A DNA stretch of 8,748 nucleotides from Thermoprotei archaeon (GCA_003650865.1 QMSN01000035.1:1-8748), one strand, 5' to 3'; shown: positions 1 to 5,938, numbered from the stretch's first letter. A program made the numbers and translations. The notes: a model not told the origin generated them from the letters alone.

Positions 1-1
1 A

Positions 2-301
2 GCCACAGAAGGGATGCTCGCTCTCCAGTACGATGAAAGGGGGGTGTTAGCTCCTTTCTACAACGCCTACTTCTATGAGGTAAGGGTTGGAGGAAAGGTT
101 AAGCCTCTCTACTCCATGAGGCAAGGCGAAGTTGGCGAGTTAATAGTGACAACTCCAAGCCTGCTTAGATACCGCATGGGTGACCTCGTAGAGTGCTGTA
201 GTGATGGTAGGCTATTTAGGGTCCTCGGGAGACATGGCTTAGCCAGCTCATTGAGCTTTAAACTTCAAAAGATCTTCTCTCACCTCTTAAGCCTCTTCTA
301 G
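2..301 (+). CDS. GH3/ANL-like acyl-adenylating enzyme, 5' partial and C-terminally truncated
   Basis: The frame is open from base 2, so the gene begins left of the window and the ATG at 14 is internal. About 99 residues are visible. They open with ATEG, the acidic substrate/nucleotide motif of adenylate-forming enzymes, followed by an aromatic stretch ending YFYEV. Next comes GELIVTT, then LLRYRMGDLVE, the hallmark of the GH3 and PaaK-like branches. The Tyr-Phe-rich segment and the closing LGRHG..SSL..KL favour GH3. These enzymes activate a carboxylic acid with ATP and transfer it to an amine or thiol; no substrate can be inferred. The frame ends at TAG 20-odd residues after RYRMGD, where the family normally continues into a C-terminal lid domain of roughly 100 residues or more. 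No such domain appears in the downstream plus-strand frame I read. The gene is therefore probably truncated, possibly a pseudogene. Its last 44 nt overlap the convergent membrane-protein gene. Confidence 0.6.
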   Translation, partial: ATEGMLALQYDERGVLAPFYNAYFYEVRVGGKVKPLYSMRQGEVGELIVTTPSLLRYRMGDLVECCSDGRLFRVLGRHGLASSLSFKLQKIFSHLLSLF

Positions 302-599
302 ACCGAAGCGATAAGCCCTTCACTAGGATGATGACTGCGACCACCACCAGATTGAGAGGCCACCAGACGGCTGGGTCTAAATAAACTGTAATCCCCACCG
401 ATAAAAACACGAGGCCTAGGGCTCCATGGAATGTAGCCTTCTTCTTAGCCCACGGCTTATGCCTCCTAATAGCGAATGACGCTATGAGCACCATGCCCAC
501 TGACGTGAGAGATGCAAGTACAAGCCCTCTATCATCTATTAAGCCGACGTTCCTAGCGAGGATTGAGAGGCCTAAGGCGACGAGGATTGAGCCGAGCAC
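258..599 (-). CDS. small four-helix integral membrane protein, family unknown
   Basis: I do not recognise the family. The 113-residue product has four hydrophobic segments at roughly residues 1-16, 26-44, 59-74 and 79-97, so it should be an integral membrane protein. The basic run RRHKPWAKKK between segments 2 and 3 and the Arg-rich tail predict both termini and that loop in the cytoplasm. The only usual start is GTG at 599, which lacks a recognisable ribosome binding site and would begin inside the first membrane helix. The same frame stays open 39 codons upstream, to 716, encoding a Pro-rich segment (see the 600-716 entry). The true protein is thus probably longer. It is the last gene of the serA-to-rnp2 minus-strand run, about 120 nt after rnp2, and its 3' end overlaps the truncated GH3-like gene by 44 nt on the other strand. 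That it is a gene is likely; its function is unknown. Confidence 0.65.
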   Translation of the reverse strand: MLGSILVALGLSILARNVGLIDDRGLVLASLTSVGMVLIASFAIRRHKPWAKKKATFHGALGLVFLSVGITVYLDPAVWWPLNLVVVAVIILVKGLSLRSRRGLRGERRSFEV

Positions 600-716
600 G
601 AAGTAGCTAGCTGGGTCGGTAATCTTAGGTGCTGAAGGGATCTCAGGTGGATTAGGAATGGTGATGTCACCATCCCTCGAGGCACGAAATTTGAGGGTCA
701 GCTCGTCGCGAGCTCT
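600..716 (-). other. in-frame open extension upstream of the membrane protein
   Basis: These 39 sense codons lie in frame with the membrane protein and run up to a TGA at 719-717, just past the end of rnp2. They contain no ATG, GTG or TTG. The best near-cognate codon is CTG at 701-699. The predicted peptide is Pro-rich (around PNPPEIPSAPKITDP) and ends ASYF directly before the first membrane segment, as a soluble lead-in would. Explanations are a non-canonical start such as CTG, a sequencing indel that hides the real start, or an untranslated spacer that is open by chance. Confidence 0.35.
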
Positions 717-720
717 TCAC

Positions 721-1113
721 TCACTCAGTAGCCTGGGACGGCTTCTTCATCCCCTCCTCCACTTCGCGCCAGTGGGATTTAAGTTTTTCAGATGCAAAGT
801 TCAGCCTCATCATAGCCCTTTTGAGGGTACCTGAAATGGCAACTACGTGAATCGATGAGGGATTACCAGCTATATCGCTTAGGAGGGCTATAGAGGCCCT
901 GACCATAGGCACGCCCTTATGCGGGCATTTGAGCACGCCAAGCTTAGACGTCTCGTCGTACGATATCACCTTCAATTGGCAGAGAGATAAGCCATAAACA
1001 CCGAAGAGACATCTAAAACTTCTCTTTAAAGCCTTCTTAACATCTTCCAAGCTGGGAGAGCCTGTCGTGTGTAAGTGAAATATTAGGTAGCGCCACCTAA
1101 CCCTCTTCACCAA
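721..1113 (-). CDS. rnp2: ribonuclease P protein component 2 (Pop5-like)
   Basis: This is the archaeal homologue of eukaryotic Pop5. With Rnp3 (Rpp30) it forms the subcomplex that supports the catalytic domain of RNase P RNA in trimming the 5' leader of pre-tRNAs. The 130-residue product is of normal family size. Recognisable parts are the N-terminal RWRYLIF strand, a helix starting about residue 21 (LEDVKKALKRSF), a GVYGLSL segment and the C-terminal SGTLKRA motif. The start is ambiguous. TTG at 1113 and GTG at 1110 are adjacent codons; GTG forms a GTGA overlap with the stop of rnp3, while AGGTGG at 1126-1121 is better spaced for TTG. Either way the gene is translationally coupled to rnp3, its partner subunit. 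The identity is supported both by sequence and by this pairing. Confidence 0.9.
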   Translation of the reverse strand: MVKRVRWRYLIFHLHTTGSPSLEDVKKALKRSFRCLFGVYGLSLCQLKVISYDETSKLGVLKCPHKGVPMVRASIALLSDIAGNPSSIHVVAISGTLKRAMMRLNFASEKLKSHWREVEEGMKKPSQATE

Positions 1114-1838
1114 CTCTCAACCACCTTAACCCCAGGCTGTACGTATGTTGGCTTTAGCTTCTCCCTGTTGACCTCAATGAGCTTCATGGGGTTTATACTA
1201 ACGGAGTCCCTCGCCAAGCGTTCGTTCCCAACTATTAATAATGCTACTGAGGAAAGCTCTCTTGGCGCTCTCATCTCCAGTGCTTTAGAGGAGCCTGAGG
1301 AGAATATCAAGGGGACGCCTTTCTTTACGGCTGCCTCGATGGCTACCCTGTAGTTCCATAACGCCCTAGCCTGCTTTTCAGGCTGTTCATAAACGAGGTC
1401 TAAGAGGTTTACTTCTATGAAGTGGCCGCTCTCAACCATCAAGTTTACCTGGCTTTCGTCAAGAAGTGAGGGCACGTCGCTGGGGTCGAAGTACGTTACA
1501 TCAACTCTACGATCTCTAGCGGCTACCCTCGCCACACTGACGTTCCTGCACTTCACCGCTATTACCTCGAAGGTCCTCCTATACTTTCGGAGGAGTGATT
1601 TCAGCTCTCCACTACGCAACGGCTGCAAGTCTAACCTGAAGGCAACATCTAAGCCTAGCTGTTCACAGGTCTTCTTGACCTCCCCCATAATCTCGTTGCA
1701 CCGTTGCAGAGGAGTGGGGTCAAGCGAGAAGGCTATGAGAGAGAAGCCTAAGTGTTTAGCCATCTTCGCAAGCAACTCTGGAGGATCGTGATCTCCATAG
1801 AGCTTAACGTGTAGATCAACGTACCTCCTCTTAGGCAT
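1107..1838 (-). CDS. rnp3: ribonuclease P protein component 3 (Rpp30-like)
   Basis: This is the archaeal Rpp30 homologue, a TIM-barrel (PHP-like) protein that pairs with Pop5 in the RNase P holoenzyme for tRNA 5' maturation. The 243-residue product starts MPKRRYVDLHV, the usual first barrel strand. It ends with the characteristic block FSSGSSKALEMRAPREL, then VSINPMKLIEVNREKL, the nucleic-acid-facing end of the fold. Like other members it keeps the fold without a full PHP metal site, so it is thought to be structural rather than a phosphoesterase. I chose ATG at 1838 because GGGGA lies 6 nt before it; a TTG at 1844 is in frame but falls against that site. The gene follows the COG1325 gene by 10 nt and overlaps the start of rnp2. 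Confidence 0.92.
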   Translation of the reverse strand: MPKRRYVDLHVKLYGDHDPPELLAKMAKHLGFSLIAFSLDPTPLQRCNEIMGEVKKTCEQLGLDVAFRLDLQPLRSGELKSLLRKYRRTFEVIAVKCRNVSVARVAARDRRVDVTYFDPSDVPSLLDESQVNLMVESGHFIEVNLLDLVYEQPEKQARALWNYRVAIEAAVKKGVPLIFSSGSSKALEMRAPRELSSVALLIVGNERLARDSVSINPMKLIEVNREKLKPTYVQPGVKVVESW

Positions 1839-1848
1839 AATCAATCCC

Positions 1849-2289
1849 CTAACCTAGCATTAATAGCAGAAGCTCCTTAACCTCGTTCTTAGCGCCTTTA
1901 AACGTGAATCTAACCCTTATCACGTCGTTCCCATAGGATAGTTTTATGCGTCCAAGGAAGGCCTCTTGCTTGTCTAGGCGTATGTACACTCTGGACTTCT
2001 CGTCGAGGTGCAAATCCAACCTTCCAGCTAAGAAAGTTCTGTCTTCAGGTGGCATGTTGCTCAAAACCCAAGTTAGAGATTCGGAGGCTTGATCGGGATT
2101 TCTGAAGCATGCTCTAAGTATCGTTATGGGGTTTTCATAGTGCCCATGCGTCTCCTCGACGGAGATGTCTGCACGTCCTCGAAGCCTCGGCGGCATAACA
2201 TTTAGAACTGCCGTCAAAACTTTATCGTGGTCCTCAGTTGCATGTATGAAAGCCGTATACTCGACTGATGTAGCTCTAGCGGAGCTCAA
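1849..2289 (-). CDS. COG1325-type predicted exosome RNA-binding protein
   Basis: The 146-residue product matches the archaeal COG1325/PF01877 family, small RNA-binding proteins predicted from gene neighbourhoods to work with the exosome. Supporting features are the opening EYTAFIHATED, the VEETHGHYENPITIL segment in the first half, the central RLDLHLDE, and the strand-rich IRLDKQEAFLGRIKLS, followed by a KGAKNEVKELL helix at the C-terminus. The length is typical. Biochemical function is not established in this family, so the RNA-processing role is an inference. It is strengthened here by rnp3 and rnp2 immediately downstream. The start is TTG at 2289, with GGGCGAT about 5 nt before it as a weak ribosome binding site and no in-frame ATG nearby. 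It begins 13 nt after the regulator gene ends. Confidence 0.8.
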   Translation of the reverse strand: MSSARATSVEYTAFIHATEDHDKVLTAVLNVMPPRLRGRADISVEETHGHYENPITILRACFRNPDQASESLTWVLSNMPPEDRTFLAGRLDLHLDEKSRVYIRLDKQEAFLGRIKLSYGNDVIRVRFTFKGAKNEVKELLLLMLG

Positions 2290-2302
2290 GGAAGATCGCC
2301 CT

Positions 2303-3082
2303 TTAAGCTACGTCGACAGCCCTCTCCCACCTCTTCTCGAAGGCATCTAAGAACACTTTGATTAAACCTGGGTTTTCGGTGTAGTGAGGCTTATAGTAAG
2401 ATGTCTTCCTCTCCGTTGCCCATATCAGGAATAGGAGTTTACTTCTGTCGACTATGGTTCCTCGCACTGGGTACCACTTCTCAACAACGTTTTTCACATG
2501 GACACCTCCCTTAAGTAGCTCCATAGCCCTTGCCTTAGATGCCTCGTCGCTAACCCTCATCAGCACCCTCACCTTAACACCTCTCCTAGCGGAGTCCAAT
2601 AACACATCCTTAACCTTAGGAAGCCACTCAAAGGACGCCGTGAAGATCATTATCTCGCTATTGGCATCCATTATCATCTTGACAGTCCTAACCTCCATAG
2701 CCGTTAAGCTCTCGAGGGGGTCTAGTATCAGCTCCTCCCTTATGCCATACCTGCTCTCCCAGTACTTGGACTCTAAGGCTTCTCTAAGCATTGAGGCTTG
2801 CCTTCTGAGCTCTACGACCTCCGCCTCCATGAGCTTTAACTTTAGCTGCAACAAATTCTCAAGGGCTCTCGATGGCTGAACCACATCGTAGAGCCCTTCT
2901 TCAACCTTGACTACAAGGCCCTTGCTATAAAGGGACGATAAGGCGCCTTCCACCTCGCTCTCCTTCAGCTTTAAGCTCTCAGCTATCTCCTCAAGTCTCT
3001 TCCTAGGGTTTTCGTTTAAGAAGAGGTAGATGGAGGACTCCGCCTCGCTTAACCCCATTCTCTCTAGGGCTTCTTTAAGCAT
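2303..3082 (-). CDS. TrmB-family transcriptional regulator (winged helix plus PLD-like domain)
   Basis: The 259-residue protein begins with a TrmB-type winged helix (about residues 1-65: MLKEALERMGLSEAE, then LEEIAESLKLKESEVEGAL and a YSKGLVV wing). A Leu/Glu-rich coiled coil follows at about 73-105, the usual dimer linker. Residues 125-259 form a phospholipase-D-like effector domain (IMIFTASFEWLP, GVKVRVLMRV, VDRSKLLFLIW) without the HKD catalytic motif, ending in the customary FEKRWERA. Family members bind DNA as dimers and commonly sense sugars or other metabolites; no ligand can be read here. ATG at 3082 is preferred because GGAG lies 5 nt before it and the protein then opens as relatives do; TTG at 3109 would add nine unconserved residues. 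It sits 36 nt after serA in the same transcript direction, so it may control this operon or the nearby ppsA (inference). Confidence 0.85.
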   Translation of the reverse strand: MLKEALERMGLSEAESSIYLFLNENPRKRLEEIAESLKLKESEVEGALSSLYSKGLVVKVEEGLYDVVQPSRALENLLQLKLKLMEAEVVELRRQASMLREALESKYWESRYGIREELILDPLESLTAMEVRTVKMIMDANSEIMIFTASFEWLPKVKDVLLDSARRGVKVRVLMRVSDEASKARAMELLKGGVHVKNVVEKWYPVRGTIVDRSKLLFLIWATERKTSYYKPHYTENPGLIKVFLDAFEKRWERAVDVA

Positions 3083-3087
3083 GGCAT

Positions 3088-3091
3088 CTCC
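3088..3091 (-). promoter_or_regulatory. ribosome binding site deciding the trmB-like start
   Basis: GGAG (within TGGAGATG) on the minus strand lies 5 nt before ATG 3082. It selects that ATG over the in-frame TTG at 3109. Confidence 0.6.
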
Positions 3092-3118
3092 ACAATGTTT
3101 TACTATCAACGGTGTTTA

Positions 3119-4069
3119 TTAACGTGTCCCCGTGATCTTCGTATCGTTTAGCGCCTTAAGGACCTCCTCAGCTATCATTATCCCAGCTGACCGCTGAGCT
3201 TCATGAGTCTGAGAGGCTATGTGAGGAGTGACTACGACGTTAGGGAGCTTTATCAGCTCCCACTCCTCATCTGTTTGAGGAGGCTCGTGCTCGAAGACGT
3301 CGAGAGCTGCTCCTGAGAGCTTGTCTTCCTTAAGGGCCTTGAGAAGCGACTTCGTGTCTATTATGCCGCCTCTCGACGTATTTATTATGACCGCGCCTCT
3401 CTTCATAAGGGATATCTGCCTCTCCCCTATGAGGCCGCGAGTGCTCTTATTGAGAGGTATGTGAAGAGTCAGTATGTCGCACCTCTTCAGCAAGTCCTCA
3501 AGGGACTCAGCTACTTCCACTCCCATGGCTGAAGCCTCTTCACGTATGTCTCTAACGTCGTAGGCTATGACCCTCATTTCGAATGAGAGGGCTCGCTTTG
3601 CAACAGCCTTGCCTATCCTCCCAAAACCCACGATGCCCAGTGTTTTGCCTCTGAGCTCACACCCCATGAACTTGTTCTTGAGCCACATGCCCTCCTTAAG
3701 CGTCCTATTGGCCTCAGGTATCATCCTCATTAAGGCCAGCATCAAGGCCATGGTGGCCTCGGCGACTGCTACTGTAGATGCCTGTGGCGTGGAAACGACC
3801 TTAATGTTCTTTTGAGAGGCAGCTTCGACGTCTATGTTATCAAGCCCCACCCCAGCTCTACCTATGACTTTAAGGCTGTTGGCCTCCATGAGGACCTCAC
3901 GAGTGAACTTCGTCTTGCCTCGAACTATAATCGCGTCGTATTCCTTAACAGCCTTGAGGAGCTCCTCTTTAGTTAGAGAGGGCTTAACGTCTACATGGCA
4001 TCCCCTAGCCCTTAAGAAGGATGCGCACTCCTCGTGGACGTTATCCGTGATGAGCACCCTAAAGGTCAT
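3119..4069 (-). CDS. serA: D-3-phosphoglycerate dehydrogenase, short form (D-2-hydroxyacid dehydrogenase family)
   Basis: The likely reaction is NAD-dependent oxidation of 3-phosphoglycerate to 3-phosphohydroxypyruvate, the first step of serine synthesis in the cytoplasm. Visible signatures in the 316-residue protein are GRAGVGLDNID near 70-80, the nucleotide-binding GFGRIG at 148-153, and an Asp at about 171 at the end of strand 2 (IAYD), which favours NAD over NADP. The catalytic triad is present: Arg233 in NTSRGG, Glu262 in FEHEP and His283 in TPHIAS. There is no C-terminal ACT domain, so the serine feedback seen in longer enzymes is not expected. I chose ATG at 4069, with GGTGA 5 nt upstream; GTG at 4078 lies inside that site. 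It is the first gene of the minus-strand run. Related enzymes acting on glyoxylate or other 2-hydroxyacids are hard to exclude. Confidence 0.87.
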   Translation of the reverse strand: MTFRVLITDNVHEECASFLRARGCHVDVKPSLTKEELLKAVKEYDAIIVRGKTKFTREVLMEANSLKVIGRAGVGLDNIDVEAASQKNIKVVSTPQASTVAVAEATMALMLALMRMIPEANRTLKEGMWLKNKFMGCELRGKTLGIVGFGRIGKAVAKRALSFEMRVIAYDVRDIREEASAMGVEVAESLEDLLKRCDILTLHIPLNKSTRGLIGERQISLMKRGAVIINTSRGGIIDTKSLLKALKEDKLSGAALDVFEHEPPQTDEEWELIKLPNVVVTPHIASQTHEAQRSAGIMIAEEVLKALNDTKITGTR

Positions 4070-4074
4070 GGAGG

Positions 4075-4079
4075 TCACC
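4075..4079 (-). promoter_or_regulatory. ribosome binding site deciding the serA start
   Basis: GGTGA on the minus strand lies 5 nt before ATG 4069. The in-frame GTG at 4078 is part of this site, which argues against using it as the start. Confidence 0.65.
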
Positions 4080-4112
4080 GAGCATGCTGTTGGCTGTAGA
4101 CATAAAGAGCAG

Positions 4113-4120
4113 GTTTAAAG
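4113..4120 (-). promoter_or_regulatory. candidate TATA box of the serA operon
   Basis: The minus strand reads CTTTAAAC here, preceded by GTAATCG as a partial BRE-like element. A start of transcription about 25 nt downstream, near 4090, would leave a leader of roughly 20 nt before ATG 4069. Placement is reasonable, but the match to the consensus is imperfect. Confidence 0.4.
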
Positions 4121-4192
4121 CGATTACCCCATGAAACACGATTGGCGGATTGCAACCACCCCGCTGAAACACCTTATTCCTCAGATTCTGGC

Positions 4193-4200
4193 TATTTAAC
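4193..4200 (+). promoter_or_regulatory. candidate TATA box of the GTPase operon
   Basis: TATTTAAC lies 76 nt before ATG 4276 and would give a leader of about 50 nt. A second AT-rich site, CTTAATA near 4229-4235, would give a leader of under 20 nt. I cannot choose firmly between them. Confidence 0.35.
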
Positions 4201-4265
4201 TTTGTGCGTACAGAACTCTTGGCAAGCGCTTAATAGAGGAAGGCGTGGTAATACTTGTAGTTCTT

Positions 4266-4270
4266 GGTGA
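4266..4270 (+). promoter_or_regulatory. ribosome binding site deciding the GTPase start
   Basis: GGTGA lies 5 nt before ATG 4276. The in-frame TTG 4264 and GTG 4267 overlap this site, so they are unlikely starts. Confidence 0.65.
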
Positions 4271-4275
4271 GCACC

Positions 4276-5496
4276 ATGCCCGAGGTTGCGCTAATAGGCA
4301 AGACCAACGTCGGCAAGAGCACCATGTTCGCCGCTTTAACAATGCTTCCCGTGAGGATAGAGGCGAGGCCCTTTACGACTATAAAGCCCAACGTAGGCGT
4401 AGCCTACTTGAAGGTGAAGTGCGTGTGTAAAGAGTTCGGCGTGAAGGATAACCCAAAGAACTCATTGTGCATTGACGGCGTTAGGTATGTTCCAGTTAAG
4501 GTCATAGACTTAGCGGGGCTCATACCCGGCGCTCATGAGGGGAGGGGTCTCGGCAATAAGTTTTTAGACGAAATGAGGATGGCTGACGCGTTGATACACG
4601 TAGTGGACGCAGCAGGCTCAACTGATGCTGAGGGCAGGCCATGTCCACCAGGCTCCTATGACCCGTTGCTCGAAGTGGAGGCCATAGAGAGGGAGGTTGT
4701 ACTCTGGGTTTCGGGGATGTTGAGGAGGGACTGGGCTAAGACCACAAGGCTCGTGGAGCATGGAGGAGCAGATGTAAGCAAGATTCTGGCCACGAGGCTT
4801 AGTGGCCTAGGTGTTATGGAAAGCCACGTCGATAAAGCTATGGAGAAGGCGGGGTTATCTGGGAGGAAGCTGAGGGACTGGTCAGCTGATGACGTAGAGC
4901 TCTTCGCAGCTACTGTTATGAAGGAGGCTAAGCCGATGGTTATAGCGGCTAACAAGGCCGACATGCCTCAGAGCATTGACAACATAAAGAGGTTAAAGGA
5001 GAGGTATGGAGATGAGAACGTTGTCCCATGTAGCGCTGAGGCAGAGCTAGCCTTGAGGAGAGCCTCAGAGAAGGGCTTGATAAGCTATACGCCTGGCGAT
5101 AGTACCTTCACGGTATTGAGAGAGGATCTATTAACCCCTCAGCAGAGGAGGGCTCTAGAGTCCATTAAGGAGAGGGTGCTAGACGTATGGGGCTCAACGG
5201 GGGTTCAAGAGGTTCTCAATAGGGTGTACTTCGATAAGCTCGGTCTCATACCAGTCTACCCCGTTGCAGACGCTAGTAGCTTAACCGACAGCGAAGGCAA
5301 CGTCCTACCCGACGTGTACCTAGTCCCTAGAGGGACTACTGTGAAGCAACTTGCCTACATGATACACACAGAGCTTGGAGAGAGCTTCATATACGCTGTT
5401 GACGTCCGTAAGAAGACGAAGCTTGGAGAGAATACCGTTTTAAAGGAGAACGACGTAATATCTATCGTAGCAGCCAAGAAGTTGAAGAGGAAGTAG
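4276..5496 (+). CDS. YGR210-type OBG/YchF-family GTPase with TGS domain
   Basis: The 406-residue protein is a P-loop GTPase of the OBG-HflX superfamily, in the archaeal and eukaryotic YGR210 branch. Motifs in order are G1 GKTNVGKST at 8-16, switch residues PFTTI at 32-36, G3 DLAGL followed by PGAHEGRGLGNKFLDE at 78-100, VVDAAG at about 109-114, G4 NKAD at 226-229 and G5 SAEAE at 253-257. A Cys pair (49 and 51) with Cys65 lies between switch I and G3. The last 75-80 residues form a TGS domain, as in Obg and ThrRS, typically an RNA- or ribosome-contacting module. The intact NKxD motif indicates guanine specificity, unlike bacterial YchF. Exact function is unknown; ribosome or translation association is the family-level expectation. 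It leads a two-gene unit with the DUF2095-like gene 2 nt downstream and is divergent from serA. Confidence 0.9.
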   Translation: MPEVALIGKTNVGKSTMFAALTMLPVRIEARPFTTIKPNVGVAYLKVKCVCKEFGVKDNPKNSLCIDGVRYVPVKVIDLAGLIPGAHEGRGLGNKFLDEMRMADALIHVVDAAGSTDAEGRPCPPGSYDPLLEVEAIEREVVLWVSGMLRRDWAKTTRLVEHGGADVSKILATRLSGLGVMESHVDKAMEKAGLSGRKLRDWSADDVELFAATVMKEAKPMVIAANKADMPQSIDNIKRLKERYGDENVVPCSAEAELALRRASEKGLISYTPGDSTFTVLREDLLTPQQRRALESIKERVLDVWGSTGVQEVLNRVYFDKLGLIPVYPVADASSLTDSEGNVLPDVYLVPRGTTVKQLAYMIHTELGESFIYAVDVRKKTKLGENTVLKENDVISIVAAKKLKRK

Positions 5497-5498
5497 TA

Positions 5499-5831
5499 AT
5501 GGTCGAGATGGACATAGAGACCTTCAAGAAGCTGTATCCAAACTTAGCTAGGGAGATGGAGCAACAGCTAATGAGCGTAGAGATTAGAGGCTCTCGGACA
5601 AACGATGAGGACTACCACCCTAAGCTTCCTGACGCCGTTGATTATATAAGGCGATGCAAAAGCGTCAACGAAGCCGAAGAGGTCATAGAATACCTAGAGA
5701 GAACTAAACAGATAAGCAAAGAGAAAGCTTGCGAACTTAGAGAGCAGCTCTACTCACAGGGACTTGAGAGCTTCGGCCCTCACAAGGAATTCGGCTACTA
5801 CATGAAGAGGTATTACAAGACTGAGGAATAA
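5499..5831 (+). CDS. DUF2095-like conserved archaeal protein
   Basis: The 110-residue acidic, mainly helical protein resembles the archaeal DUF2095 (COG4755) family, assigned from memory of its pattern. The pattern is an N-terminal FKKLYPNLAREM helix, a central VDYIRRCKSVNEAEEVIEYLE helix pair, KACELREQL, and the conserved end GLESFGPHKEFGYY. It has no membrane segment, signal peptide or catalytic motif that I can see, and the family has no known function. ATG 5499 follows the GTPase stop by 2 nt and has GAGG at 5487-5490 as its binding site; ATG 5508 is an in-frame alternative with a weaker site. The tight spacing implies co-expression with the GTPase and perhaps a shared role, which is inference only. 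Confidence 0.75.
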   Translation: MVEMDIETFKKLYPNLAREMEQQLMSVEIRGSRTNDEDYHPKLPDAVDYIRRCKSVNEAEEVIEYLERTKQISKEKACELREQLYSQGLESFGPHKEFGYYMKRYYKTEE

Positions 5832-5842
5832 TGGCATTAACC

Positions 5843-5857
5843 TTAAGTATTACTTAA
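5843..5857. promoter_or_regulatory. 15-bp palindrome upstream of ppsA, candidate operator
   Basis: TTAAGTA-T-TACTTAA is a perfect inverted repeat with 7-bp arms around one base. It lies 86 nt before ATG 5944 and about 27 nt upstream of the candidate TATA box. Its half-site ACTTAA recurs at 5884-5889, 32 bp away, near three helical turns. The position suits an activator or repressor dimer. The sequence is AT-rich, so chance is possible, and it lacks the T-run expected of a terminator. Confidence 0.4.
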
Positions 5858-5884
5858 CCTGGGAAGACCATGCTCTTAGCAACA

Positions 5885-5891
5885 CTTAAAT
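5885..5891 (+). promoter_or_regulatory. candidate TATA box of ppsA
   Basis: CTTAAAT, preceded by the BRE-like GCAACA, sits 52 nt before ATG 5944. Transcription would start near 5912-5915, giving a leader of about 30 nt. TAAATAAAA at 5908-5916 is a weaker alternative that would give almost no leader. Confidence 0.45.
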
Positions 5892-5934
5892 CCCATGACT
5901 CTACCAGTAAATAAAACACCACCACTTCAAGCTA

Positions 5935-5938
5935 GGTG
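5935..5938 (+). promoter_or_regulatory. ribosome binding site of ppsA
   Basis: GGTG, within AGGTGGGAGG, lies 5 nt before ATG 5944. It is the same core and spacing as at serA and the GTPase gene, and the strongest such site in the window. Confidence 0.7.

Noticed and set aside
328..334. ATGATGA on the plus strand, another C-box match
   Set aside because: It is antisense to the membrane protein gene, and no paired D box or terminal stem was found.
4046..4052. GTGATGA on the plus strand, a perfect C-box match for a C/D guide RNA
   Set aside because: It lies antisense within the serA coding region and no D box (CTGA) occurs at a suitable distance; the nearest is over 100 nt away.
4081..4088. 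AGCATGCT palindrome near the expected serA transcription start
   Set aside because: Eight-base palindromes are common by chance, and it has no second copy or extended arms.
4143..4160. Minus-strand hairpin GGTGG-TTGCAAT-CCGCC, shaped like a tRNA T-arm (5-bp stem, 7-nt loop)
   Set aside because: The loop lacks the conserved C56 and purine 57, and the upstream minus-strand sequence does not fold into D-arm, anticodon arm and acceptor stem, so no tRNA is supported.
4245..4430. A 61-codon plus-strand frame overlapping the GTPase start
   Set aside because: It reads the P-loop coding sequence in another frame, has no ribosome binding site and gives an unlikely Arg-rich peptide.
5820..5860. Possible terminator after the DUF2095-like gene
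   Set aside because: The palindrome there has no following T-run, which archaeal termination usually needs, so an operator is the better reading.
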